Shown: positions 35,176-43,116 of the stretch, piece after piece
Position numbering within the stretch: the stretch's first letter is position 1
How the letters are laid out: each line of letters starts with the position of its first letter
DNA from: Actinomycetota bacterium
GTDB taxonomy: Bacteria > Actinomycetota > Thermoleophilia > Gaiellales > Gaiellaceae
Length of the DNA stretch: 64,000 bases
Assembly: GCA_005884575.1 (NCBI GenBank)
Contig: VAWW01000023.1
Coordinates: forward strand, 1-64,000
Direction of reading: 5' to 3'
Notes under the pieces: generated by a model
Told to the model about the DNA's origin: nothing
The model's input: only the letters and a program-made list of their open reading frames with translations
Databases searched by the model: none
Position numbers and translations under genes: made by a program

Positions 35176-36000
35176 TCAGGCGTCCCGTGTCATCGTCCGC
35201 CACACGCCGACGAGCACGGGGACGGCGATCCACGCCGCGATCACGGCGACCGCCGCTGCGGCCGACGTCGGAATGTCCGGACCCTGTGTCAGGAACCTCT
35301 GGACGGCCGCCGGTGCGAAGTGCAGCAGCGCCGTGTTCGGGAGTAGCTCCCGCCCGACGCCCAATGCGCCGATCGAGGCGAGGATCGGCGCGACCGCGAG
35401 GCGGAAAGCGAGCAGGATCCCGACCGTCTGCGTCCGCGAGCCGATCGCCGAGGCGACGCCGACCGCGAGGACGTAGAAGAGAGCCGCCGATCCGACCAGC
35501 CAGAGGCCCGACTCGACGAGCAGCGTCGTGGTCGGGACCGGCAGCGTTCCCGCGAAGACGACCGCGGCGACGGCGGCCAGTGCGTAGCCGGCCGCCACGA
35601 GCGGGAGCAGGAATGCGAGCCCGCCCGGGATCCGCGACGCGAACAGCGCCGCGCGCGAACGGCCGGTCACGACGAGCTCGCGGAAGACGCCCGCGCCGAG
35701 GTCGGATGCTCCGGCGGAAGCGCCGACGATCGTGGCCGCGACCGATCCGAGCAGGGTGAGCACGAACATCCCGTGACCGAGGTTCACCGTTCCGCCCGCC
35801 GGGCCGTGGTGCGCGGGATTGACGGCATGCAGGATCGCGAGCACGCCGTAGGTGACGATGCTCGCGCCGACGGTCATCGCGGTCACGGTCGCGACGAGCC
35901 CGCGGCGCTTGCGCAGCTTGAGCAGGTCGGCCGAGACGAGCGGCAGGAACGGGCGCGGCGCGCGCCGCGAGGCGGGCCGCTCGAGGGTGACGGCGCTCAT
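35176..36000 (-). CDS. ABC-2 type transporter permease
   Basis: From the ATG at 36000 the protein is 274 residues with about six membrane helices. It begins MSAVTLERPASRRAPRPFLP, continues with VSADLLKLRKRRG and holds hydrophobic stretches to the C-terminus. The start overlaps the ATPase stop by four bases. ATPase plus permease would form an exporter of the antibiotic- or lipid-efflux class, placed in an operon with the kinase-regulator pair. Confidence 0.9.
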   Translation of the reverse strand: MSAVTLERPASRRAPRPFLPLVSADLLKLRKRRGLVATVTAMTVGASIVTYGVLAILHAVNPAHHGPAGGTVNLGHGMFVLTLLGSVAATIVGASAGASDLGAGVFRELVVTGRSRAALFASRIPGGLAFLLPLVAAGYALAAVAAVVFAGTLPVPTTTLLVESGLWLVGSAALFYVLAVGVASAIGSRTQTVGILLAFRLAVAPILASIGALGVGRELLPNTALLHFAPAAVQRFLTQGPDIPTSAAAAVAVIAAWIAVPVLVGVWRTMTRDA

Positions 36001-36950
36001 GCTGCGTCCTCCAGTCGGGTGGTGATCTCCAGGAAGCGCTGCTCGAGGGACGCGTGCTGCGGCTCGAGCCGGTAGACGGGAATGCCGGCTTCGACGAGGC
36101 GGCGGTTGATGTCGGCGGCGGCTCGCGCGGCCTCGACGTCGCGGTGGAGGCGAATGTGCAGAGCGTCGTGTTCGAGTGTCACCGAGTCGACGGTGCGGTG
36201 GTTGCCGACGAAGATGGCCGCGCGGCCGTTGTCGGCGGAGGCGACGAGAAGCTCCGGCGCCCCCTCGGCGCGGAGCTCGTCGAGCGAGCCCTGGACGACG
36301 ACGCGACCGTGGTCGACGATCGCGATCGCGTCGCAGGTCCGTTCGACCTCTGCAAGGAGGTGCGACGAGATGACGATCGTCCGTCCCTCTGCGACGAAGC
36401 TGCCGATCAGCTCGCGGAATTCCTCGATCCCCGCCGGGTCGAGACCGTTCAGCGGCTCGTCGAGGACGAGCAGCTCGGGGTCGGCGAGCAGGCAGCGGGC
36501 GATGCCGAGGCGCTGCCGCATCCCCAGCGAGTAGGTGGCGACGCGGTCGTCGGCGCGGTTCGCCAGCCCCACGCGGGCGAGCGACGCGTCGATCCGCGTG
36601 AAGGCCTCGGAGCCCCGGGCCGCGGCGATGATCTTCAGGTTCTCGCGTCCCGTCAGGTGCCCGTGGAAGTGCGGCTCCTCGACGATGGCGCCGATGCGGC
36701 TGAGTGCCTCGCCGCGATGTTCCGGGACATCCAGTCCGCGGAGCTTGATCGTGCCGGCGGTGGCGGGGGTGAGCCCGAGCAGCACGCGGATCAGGGTCGT
36801 CTTGCCGGCGCCGTTCGGGCCGAGGTAGCCGAAGGCCGAGCCGCCCGGGATGCGGAGCTCGACGTTGTCGACGACCGTCCGGTCGCCGAACTTCTTCGTC
36901 AGTCCCGCCGTCTCGACGACGTACGGTGAGGTGGGTGTGTTGGTGTTCAT
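35997..36950 (-). CDS. ABC transporter ATPase
   Basis: From ATG 36950 the protein is 317 residues; an ATG at 36971 is also possible. Walker A is GPNGAGKTTLIRVLLG, the signature motif is TYSLGMRQRLGIAR and Walker B is LLVLDEPLNGLDPAG. A ~90-residue C-terminal extension follows the ATPase domain, as in DrrA/BcrA-type exporters. It energises the adjacent permease. The gene begins inside the open frame that extends from the upstream transposase. Confidence 0.94.
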   Translation of the reverse strand: MNTNTPTSPYVVETAGLTKKFGDRTVVDNVELRIPGGSAFGYLGPNGAGKTTLIRVLLGLTPATAGTIKLRGLDVPEHRGEALSRIGAIVEEPHFHGHLTGRENLKIIAAARGSEAFTRIDASLARVGLANRADDRVATYSLGMRQRLGIARCLLADPELLVLDEPLNGLDPAGIEEFRELIGSFVAEGRTIVISSHLLAEVERTCDAIAIVDHGRVVVQGSLDELRAEGAPELLVASADNGRAAIFVGNHRTVDSVTLEHDALHIRLHRDVEAARAAADINRRLVEAGIPVYRLEPQHASLEQRFLEITTRLEDAA

Positions 36951-37020
36951 GGCTCGAAGGTACGGGCGCATCGGTCGGGCGCTCGGACCGGTTCGATCCT
37001 CCGGGCAGTCGCACTTCCTC

Positions 37021-37467
37021 CTCCTTCTGGAGGAGGTGGTGGCGCGAGGCTGACCAGCGGTAGTCGTCGATGGTGGTGCAGATGCCGGCGCGGATGGGGT
37101 TGGTGAGGACGTAGGCGGTGGCGTTGGCGAGGTGTTCTTCGTCTTCGATGATCCAGGAGTGGAAGCGGCCGCCGAAGAGGTGGCCTTTGCGGCCGTGTTT
37201 CTGGTTGAAGGCGGCGGCGTGTTCGCCGTTGAGCAGTTCCATGCCGGCGGAGAGTTGCGGGACGGCCGTTTCGACGATCAGGTGGTAGTGGTTGCTCATC
37301 AGGCAGTAGGCGTGCACGGTCCAGCCGTGGCGGCGGACGCAGAGTGCGAGCATCGCTAGGAAGGCGAGCCGGTCGTCGTCGTCGCGGTAGATCGGGCAGC
37401 CGTCGACGCCGCGGGTGGTGACGTGGAAGCAGCCGTCGGGAAGCTGGGAGCGAAGCGGTCGTGGCAC
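37021..37467 (-). mobile_element. REP-associated tyrosine transposase (Y1/HUH), without its own stop
   Basis: From GTG 37467 (PRPLRSQLPDGCFHVTTRG) about 149 residues match the RAYT/IS200-like family. The HUH metal motif is SNHYHLIVET (residues 58-67) and the catalytic Tyr is probably Y119 in NATAYVLTNP. The frame does not stop after the domain; it stays open through the ABC ATPase in another frame and into the permease, so the native 3' end has probably been lost or replaced. Tandem 36-bp repeats lie 120 bases upstream. These transposases act on REP palindromes. Confidence 0.75.
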
Positions 37468-37587
37468 CAGGGCGACCGTAGCGGCGCGCAAGCCGGTTTC
37501 TGCCGCTGTGGAGAGATCGTCACAGTCTCGGCACAGCAGCCGAGCCCAGCAAGGCCCAGTCCCCTAGCGCCCAAACCGGACCCGACA

Positions 37588-37690
37588 GGGGCAGCCCCAG
37601 TCGCGGCTGTTTTGGAGAGGACTGGGGCAGCCCCAGTCGCGGCTGTTTCGGAGAGGACTGGGGCAGCGCCTGGCGTCACTGTTTCGGACT
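37588..37690. repeat. 36-bp tandem repeats beside the RAYT gene
   Basis: Two near-identical 36-base units (37588-37623 and 37624-37659, one mismatch) and a degenerate third (37660-37690) each contain GGGGCAGCCCCAGTCGCGG-like sequence. The GGGGC/GCCCC core is self-complementary. The third copy runs into the stop codon of the M23 peptidase gene. Confidence 0.85.
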
Positions 37691-38585
37691 AGGGGGTGCT
37701 GTTCGTCAGCGTCAGCCAGATGTGGGCGCGGGCGCTGTTGCCTTGCGTGTCGAAGACCGCGACGTCGAGGCGGTAGCGGCCGTCGGGAGTCGTCCGCGAA
37801 TCCCACGCGTGCGTGAGATAGAAGACGAGCGATCCGGGGCGGCCGGGCCGGTTCATCGTCGTCCACGGCGCGTAGACCTCGGTGAACCGCGTGCTCGCCG
37901 CGAGGAACGAGCGGAAGTCGAGGGCCGTCCGCCATGCGCCGGGGGGCGAGCCGTTGGCGACGAGGCGCCAGCGGACGTACGCCGGCGCGACCCGCACGCC
38001 ATCCCACGGCGGCGGCGGCAGCGGCGCCGGTGGCGTGTCGGATGTCTCGACGACGAGATCCACGACGCCCTGCACGGCTCCGGGATCGACGCGCCGCTTC
38101 CCCGCTACGACTCCGAGCGACGTCACGGTCGGCGACGTCGCGTCGACGTACGGTGCGATCCCGCCCGGCCGCAGCGGATTGACGTACTGATCGCCGTGCC
38201 TCTCGACGAAGTGCACGTGGCCGAACCCCTCCTTGATCGCCCCGATCCGGTCGCCGGGCTGCACGCGCGCACGGTCGGCGACCGTCGGGACGACGTGCCA
38301 GTACGAGAAGACACGGTCGCCGGTGTCCACGATGAGCGCCAGGCCGTCCGCCTGCACACGCACCTCTCCGGCCGCGACCGCGTACACCGGCGCACCGTCC
38401 GCGCCGCAGACGTCGATGCCGAAGTGGAACGAAGGCGGCTCGGTCCCCTGCTGGCGCGGATCGTCGAAGAAGCCGCGCACGGGATGCTGCCGGTTGACCG
38501 GCGCCAAAGGCCAGCCGTACGTCGCGCCCGCACCCGCCGGCGCCGCCAGTGCGATCGCGGCGAGGACGACGGCGGCCCGCGTCAC
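37689..38585 (-). CDS. Secreted M23-type metallopeptidase-like protein
   Basis: The GTG at 38585 is preferred because it overlaps the upstream stop as GTGA and gives a clean signal peptide (MTRAAVVLAAIALAAPAGA); an in-frame GTG at 38615 precedes it. The M23 zinc motifs are present: FHFGIDV (HxxxD) and GHVHFVE (HxH). The first half is the peptidase domain and the second ~150 residues look like a beta-sandwich domain. M23 enzymes cut cross-links in peptidoglycan. Translation is probably coupled to the short upstream frame. Confidence 0.85.
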   Translation of the reverse strand: MTRAAVVLAAIALAAPAGAGATYGWPLAPVNRQHPVRGFFDDPRQQGTEPPSFHFGIDVCGADGAPVYAVAAGEVRVQADGLALIVDTGDRVFSYWHVVPTVADRARVQPGDRIGAIKEGFGHVHFVERHGDQYVNPLRPGGIAPYVDATSPTVTSLGVVAGKRRVDPGAVQGVVDLVVETSDTPPAPLPPPPWDGVRVAPAYVRWRLVANGSPPGAWRTALDFRSFLAASTRFTEVYAPWTTMNRPGRPGSLVFYLTHAWDSRTTPDGRYRLDVAVFDTQGNSARAHIWLTLTNSTP

Positions 38586-38698
38586 AGCGAGCGCTGGTAC
38601 ACGCGGAAGGTCCACGTCGCGAACGTGACGCCCACCCCGTCGAGCGCCTGCACGGTCTTGTAGCGCTTGCGCAGCGCCTCCGCGACGATCGCGTCCAG
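38582..38698 (-). CDS. 38-residue protein, probable CTG start
   Basis: Every codon from CTG 38698 to the stop ends in G or C, a strong sign of coding in this genome. The product begins LDAIVAEALRKRYKTVQ and ends TWTFRVYQRSL. There is no ATG/GTG/TTG at its start; codons further upstream lose the coding bias. It starts one base after the TGA of the upstream gene, and its own stop overlaps the M23 start as GTGA. It may be a small partner or a translational coupler. No family is recognised. Confidence 0.5.
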   Translation of the reverse strand: MDAIVAEALRKRYKTVQALDGVGVTFATWTFRVYQRSL

Positions 38699-38699
38699 A

Positions 38700-39218
38700 T
38701 CAGGCCCCGAAGACGGAGCAGGAAGCCGAGCACCAGTGCTGGACGTGATCCGAGAGCCAGTTGAACCCGGAGCCGCCCACCGCCGGTCCGCTGAACCAGC
38801 CGAAGAGGACGCGCACATAGGACCCGTCCGGCGGTATGCCGACGCCGGCGAACGTCCCGCGCCACGTCTTGCCGGGGCCGAGCACCTTCGGCACCGGCGG
38901 GCTGAACGCCGCCGCGGGCATCAACGTCGCCCGGCGCGGGTCGAGCGTCTTCCCGTCCTTGAAGAGCGCGAGGCCGAACTGGGTTGTCTTGATCCGCAGC
39001 GGCTTCGACGTCTTGTTGGTCACCGACGCGACCACGGCCCAGCCGGACACCTTGCCGCTCGTCTTGCTGACGAGCGTCTGCACGTGGAACGAGATCACCG
39101 GCGTCCCGCTCAGCTTCGCCTGCTCGTTCCAGTTCACGTGGACGACGCCCGCGGAAACCGTGGCCGCGAGAACGAGCGCGAGCACGGCGACGACCGGCAG
39201 GGCGCGGATGAAGCGCAT
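38700..39218 (-). CDS. Secreted protein of unknown function
   Basis: The 172-residue protein has a signal peptide (MRFIRALPVVAVLALVLAATVSA). Its middle reads like an immunoglobulin-type beta-sandwich (VVASVTNKTSKPLRIKTTQF), as in FxLYD or DUF4352-like domains. Two cysteines near the end (WCSASCS) could pair. It begins 37 bases from the divergent sucC start and precedes the 38-residue frame and M23 gene, suggesting a wall-associated set. Confidence 0.75.
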   Translation of the reverse strand: MRFIRALPVVAVLALVLAATVSAGVVHVNWNEQAKLSGTPVISFHVQTLVSKTSGKVSGWAVVASVTNKTSKPLRIKTTQFGLALFKDGKTLDPRRATLMPAAAFSPPVPKVLGPGKTWRGTFAGVGIPPDGSYVRVLFGWFSGPAVGGSGFNWLSDHVQHWCSASCSVFGA

Positions 39219-39255
39219 CGACCCGCATGGTATCCCGGGTAGAGTGCGCCGCCGG

Positions 39256-40386
39256 ATGGATCTCTACGAGTACCAGGGCAAGGAGCTCTTCCGGCGCTTC
39301 GGGATCCCGGTCTCCGAGGGGCGACTCGCCGAGACGCCCGAGGAGGCGCTCGCCGCCGCCGACGAGCTCGGCGGCCCGGTCGTCGTCAAGGCCCAGGTGC
39401 TCACCGGCGGCCGCGGCAAGGCCGGCGGCGTCAAGCTCGCCGAGACGCCCGAGGACGCGGAAGCGAAGGCGAGCGACATCCTCGGCCTCGACATCAAGGG
39501 CCACGTCGTCCGCCGCCTCTGGATCGAGAAGGCGTCGGACATCGCCAAGGAGTACTACCTCTCGATCGCGTTCGACCGCGGGGCCAAGCAGCCGCTGTTC
39601 ATGTTCACGACGCAGGGCGGCGTCGAGATCGAGCAGGTCGCAGAGGAGAATCCGGACGCCCTCGTCCGGCTGCATGTCGATCCGCTCGAAGGCTTCCAGC
39701 CGTGGGTCGCGCGCCGTCTGATCTACGGCGCCGGCGTCGACGATCCGAACGAGCAGAAGCAGATCGCGTCGATCGTCGAGAAGCTCTACCGCGCGTTCGT
39801 CGAGAGCGACGCGATGCTCACGGAGATCAACCCGCTGATCGTCACGCCCGAGGGCGAGGTCAAGGCGCTCGACTCGAAGTTCACCGTGGACGACAACGCG
39901 CTCTTCCGCCACCCCGACATCGCGGAGATGCGCGACACCGAGGCGGCCGATCCGCTCGAGACCTTCGCGCGAGAGAAGCTCGACGGCGACGTCGGCATCT
40001 GCGGCAACGGCGCCGGGCTGTCGATGTCGACCGTGGACGTCGTCGCGCACGTCGGCGGGCGGCCTGCGAACTTCTGCGACCTCGGCGGCGGCGGCGACGC
40101 GGAGGGCGTGGTCGACGCGCTCGAGGTGATCACGCGCGACCCGCAGGTCAAGTCGATCTTCTTCAACATCTTCGGCGGGATCACACGCTGCGACGAGGTC
40201 GCGCGCGGAATCCTCGCGGCCCTCGATCGGCTCGACATGAGCGCGTACCCGATCGTCGTGCGCCTCGATGGGACGAACGCGGAGGCGGGACGCCGCATCC
40301 TCGCCGAGGCGGGCAAGCCCAACATCTACCCCGAGGCGACGATGCTGGAGGGCGCCCGCAAAGCCGTCGAGTTGGCGAAGAAGTGA
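39256..40386 (+). CDS. sucC: Succinyl-CoA synthetase, beta subunit
   Basis: The 376-residue protein starts MDLYEYQGKELFRRFG, the standard SucC N-terminus. It carries an ATP-grasp domain (VVKAQVLTGGRGKAGGVK, TEINPLIVT) and a C-terminal CoA-ligase domain (GNGAGLSMSTVDVVAHVGG, NIFGGITRCDEVARGI). Together with SucD it converts succinyl-CoA to succinate with nucleotide triphosphate formation. The stop overlaps the start of a methyltransferase gene that separates it from sucD. Confidence 0.96.
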   Translation: MDLYEYQGKELFRRFGIPVSEGRLAETPEEALAAADELGGPVVVKAQVLTGGRGKAGGVKLAETPEDAEAKASDILGLDIKGHVVRRLWIEKASDIAKEYYLSIAFDRGAKQPLFMFTTQGGVEIEQVAEENPDALVRLHVDPLEGFQPWVARRLIYGAGVDDPNEQKQIASIVEKLYRAFVESDAMLTEINPLIVTPEGEVKALDSKFTVDDNALFRHPDIAEMRDTEAADPLETFAREKLDGDVGICGNGAGLSMSTVDVVAHVGGRPANFCDLGGGGDAEGVVDALEVITRDPQVKSIFFNIFGGITRCDEVARGILAALDRLDMSAYPIVVRLDGTNAEAGRRILAEAGKPNIYPEATMLEGARKAVELAKK

Positions 40387-41030
40387 CCGATCTCTGGAGC
40401 GAGCGCGCGCAGGCGTACCGCGAGAGCGCGATTCACTCGCAGGGCGAGGACCTCGACCTCCTGGTGGAGTTGTGCGAGCCCGGCGAGAGCGTCACGGCGC
40501 TCGACGTCGCCACCGGCGGCGGCCACGTCGCGCGGCGCCTGCGCGAGGCCGGCTGCACCGTCTTCACGGTCGATCCGGCGCCGGGCATGCAGCCGGACGT
40601 CGTCGCCCGCGGCGAGGAGCTGCCCTTCGCCGACTCGAGCTTCGACGCCGTCGCGTGTCGCGTCGCCGCGCATCACTTCCACGACGTGCTCGCGGCCGTG
40701 AAGGAGATGGCGCGCGTCGCCAGAGGCCGCGTCGTGATCTGCGACAACACCTTCGTCAGCGAGTCGTCGGAGGAGGCCGACCGCGTTCGCGACCCGAGCC
40801 ATGTGCGGAACTACGGCGCGGCCGAGTGGCAGAGCTTCTTCGAGCTGGCGGGGCTCGAGGTCGCCGACATGCGCTTCATGGAGCGCCCGCTCGAGATCGA
40901 GCTGTGGCTCGCGCGGGCCGGCTGCGAGGGCGAGGATGCGCAGCGCGTGCGCGAGCTGCTCGGCGACCGGATCGTCGACGGCTGGATGCAGCTGCCGACG
41001 CTCGTCATCAAAGGCAGGAAGAAGGCGTAG
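40383..41030 (+). CDS. SAM-dependent methyltransferase (UbiE-like fold) inside the suc operon
   Basis: The 215-residue protein begins at GTG 40383, overlapping the sucC stop (GTGA), and ends one base into the sucD start (TAGTG). The SAM-binding motif is ALDVATGGGHVARRL, followed by FTVDPAPGMQP and LPFADSSFDAVACRVAAHH, typical of class I small-molecule methyltransferases. The overlap on both sides means all three genes share one message. Its substrate is unknown; nothing in SucCD function requires it. Confidence 0.9.
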   Translation: MTDLWSERAQAYRESAIHSQGEDLDLLVELCEPGESVTALDVATGGGHVARRLREAGCTVFTVDPAPGMQPDVVARGEELPFADSSFDAVACRVAAHHFHDVLAAVKEMARVARGRVVICDNTFVSESSEEADRVRDPSHVRNYGAAEWQSFFELAGLEVADMRFMERPLEIELWLARAGCEGEDAQRVRELLGDRIVDGWMQLPTLVIKGRKKA

Positions 41031-41908
41031 TGGCGATCATCGTCGACAACGACACGCGGCTCGTCGTCCAGGGGCTGACCGGCAGCGAGGGGCGCTTCCA
41101 TGGACTGCGCAACCGCGCGTACGGAACGAACGTCGTCGCCGGCGTCACGCCCGGCAAGGGCGGCCAGGACGTCGAGGGGATTCCGGTCTTCGACACCGTC
41201 GCCGAGGCCGTCTCGGAGGCGGGCGCGAACACGTCGCTCGTCTTTGTCCCCGCGCGCTTCGCCGTCGACGCGGTCTACGAGGCCGTCGACGCGGGCATCG
41301 GCACCGTGATCGCGATCACCGAGCACGTGCCGGCGCACGAGATGCTCAGGGCGTATCCGTACTTCCGCGGCAAGGGCGTGACGATGATCGGCCCGAACTG
41401 CCCGGGCGTGCTCTCGCCGGGCAAGGCAAACGTCGGGATCATCCCGGCGGAGATCTTCAGCGAGGGATCGATCGGCCTCGTCTCGCGCAGCGGCACGCTG
41501 ACCTACCAGATCGGCCACGAGCTGACGCAGCTCGGCCTCGGCAACTCGACGATCGTCGGCATCGGCGGCGATCCGGTCGTCGGCTCGTCGTTCATCGACG
41601 TGCTCGAGCGCTTCGAGGCCGACGACGAGACGGATCTCGTCGTGATGGTCGGCGAGATCGGCGGCGACGAGGAGGAAAAGGCGGCGGGCTTCGTGCAGGA
41701 GCGGATGTCGAAGCCGGTGCTCTCATACATCGCCGGGTTCTCGGCGCCGCCCGGGAAGACGATGGGCCACGCGGGCGCCATCATCTCGGGCTCGTCGGGC
41801 ACCGCGCAGGCGAAGAAGGAAGCGCTCGAGGCGTGCGGGATCGAGGTCGGCACGACACCGACGGAGGTCGCACAGATGGTCGCCGAGCGCGCCGGCGCGA
41901 GAGCCTAG
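41030..41908 (+). CDS. sucD: Succinyl-CoA synthetase, alpha subunit
   Basis: The 292-residue protein has the CoA-binding Rossmann half (VVQGLTGSEGRFHGLRNRAYG), the segment GVTMIGPNCPGVLSPGKANVG, and the phosphohistidine site in KTMGHAGAIISGSSGTA. It forms the active enzyme with SucC. The GTG start shares a base with the methyltransferase stop. The active-site residues all look intact. Confidence 0.96.
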   Translation: MAIIVDNDTRLVVQGLTGSEGRFHGLRNRAYGTNVVAGVTPGKGGQDVEGIPVFDTVAEAVSEAGANTSLVFVPARFAVDAVYEAVDAGIGTVIAITEHVPAHEMLRAYPYFRGKGVTMIGPNCPGVLSPGKANVGIIPAEIFSEGSIGLVSRSGTLTYQIGHELTQLGLGNSTIVGIGGDPVVGSSFIDVLERFEADDETDLVVMVGEIGGDEEEKAAGFVQERMSKPVLSYIAGFSAPPGKTMGHAGAIISGSSGTAQAKKEALEACGIEVGTTPTEVAQMVAERAGARA

Positions 41909-41910
41909 TC

Positions 41911-42081
41911 CTAGAGCTCGGCAGCGCGCCGCGCCGCCTCGACCGCCTCTCGCTCGAGCTCGAGCCGCTGCAGGTGGAGCCGGATCGCGCTGATCTCCCG
42001 CCGCATCGCGTCGGCCTGAACCGACGGCAGGTCGTCGTCGTGCATCGCCGCAAGCTGCCGCTTGAGAGCCTCGAGCTCCAT
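41911..42081 (-). CDS. 56-residue coiled-coil protein
   Basis: The ATG at 42081 follows GGAGGT with a short spacer, a near-perfect ribosome site. The product (MELEALKRQLAAMHDDDLPS...) is almost all charged helix with heptad-like Leu spacing, ending EAVEAARRAAEL. It probably forms a short coiled coil. It is convergent with sucD and diverges from an epimerase gene. No family or function is recognised. Confidence 0.6.
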   Translation of the reverse strand: MELEALKRQLAAMHDDDLPSVQADAMRREISAIRLHLQRLELEREAVEAARRAAEL

Positions 42082-42159
42082 GGGTACCTCCGGGGGAATC
42101 GGGCCGCTCGACACGCTTGTCGTCCCCTACCCGGTTCCCACCCGTTCTAGGCTCCCCGC

Positions 42160-43107
42160 GTGCGGACGTTCGTGACAGGCGCGACCGGCTTCCTCGGCGG
42201 GCGGCTCCTGCGGCGGCTCCGCGACCGCGGGGACGAGGTCGTCGCCCTCGTCCGCGACCCGTCCCGGGCGGCCCGCCTGGACGCCGACCTCGTGAAGGGC
42301 GACCTCTCGGACCGGGCGCGGCTGGCCGGCCAGATCCGCGGAGCCGACGCCGTGTTCCACCTTGCGGCCGTCTACAAGGTCGGCATCCCGCAGTCCGAGC
42401 GGGCGGCGATGTTCGAGGCGAACGTCGGCGGCACCGCGCGCGTCCTCGACGCGGCGGTCGACGCGGGCGTGCTGCGCATCGTCTACGTCTCGACCGTGAA
42501 CGTGTTCGGAAACACGCACGGTCGCGTCGTCGACGAGACGTACGAGCGGCCGGGCCGCGACTACGTCTCGACGTACGACGAGACGAAGCATCTCGCTCAC
42601 GTCGTCGCAAAGGAGCGCATCGCCCGCGGGGCGCCGATCGTGATCGTCCAGCCCGGGGCGATCTACGGGCCCGGCGACCACTCCGAGCTGGGCGAACAGC
42701 TCGAGCTCGCGCGCACGGGAAAGCTGAAGCTACTGGCCCTCGCCGGCGTCGGCGTCAACGCGGTGCACGTCGACGACGTCGTGAGCGGGATCCTGCTCGC
42801 GTACGACCGCGGCCGGATCGGCGAGTCGTACGTGCTCGGCGGCGAGATCACCACGCTGCGGCAGATGCTGCAGATCGTCTCCGAGCAGTCGGGCCACCGC
42901 CTGCCGCGGTTCGAACTGCCCGCGGCGCTCGTCAAGCTCGCCATCCCCTTCGGGCCACTGGTCGGCAAGGTGATGAACACCGGCCCGAACCTGCGCGAGT
43001 TGATCGCCGCCTCCGACGGCGTGACGTACTGGGCCACCGATGCGAAGGCGCGGGAGGAGCTGGGTTACGCGCCGCGCCCGGTCATCGAAGGCTTGGCCGA
43101 TGTCTAG
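42160..43107 (+). CDS. NAD-dependent epimerase/dehydratase (extended SDR)
   Basis: The 315-residue protein starts MRTFVTGATGFLGGRLLRRL, with the GxxGxxG nucleotide motif of extended short-chain dehydrogenases. The catalytic YxxxK is present as STYDETKHLAH, with an upstream serine in VYVSTVNVFG. The family modifies nucleotide sugars, steroids or flavonoid-like substrates. The C-terminal half has the variable substrate domain. It lies ten bases upstream of an aminotransferase gene. Confidence 0.9.
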   Translation: MRTFVTGATGFLGGRLLRRLRDRGDEVVALVRDPSRAARLDADLVKGDLSDRARLAGQIRGADAVFHLAAVYKVGIPQSERAAMFEANVGGTARVLDAAVDAGVLRIVYVSTVNVFGNTHGRVVDETYERPGRDYVSTYDETKHLAHVVAKERIARGAPIVIVQPGAIYGPGDHSELGEQLELARTGKLKLLALAGVGVNAVHVDDVVSGILLAYDRGRIGESYVLGGEITTLRQMLQIVSEQSGHRLPRFELPAALVKLAIPFGPLVGKVMNTGPNLRELIAASDGVTYWATDAKAREELGYAPRPVIEGLADV

Positions 43108-43116
43108 GATGGTCCC

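Noticed and set aside
35176-37491. A single 771-codon fusion of transposase and ABC permease
   Set aside because: The middle part is the out-of-frame image of the ABC ATPase; ATPase and permease have their own starts. Reported only as a missing stop for the transposase.
37588-37690. Short direct repeats considered as CRISPR
   Set aside because: Units are contiguous with no spacers and no cas genes are present.
38586-38615. GTG at 38615 as start of the M23 peptidase
   Set aside because: Codons before 38585 lack the G/C third-position bias, and 38585 gives a GTGA coupling and a clean signal peptide.
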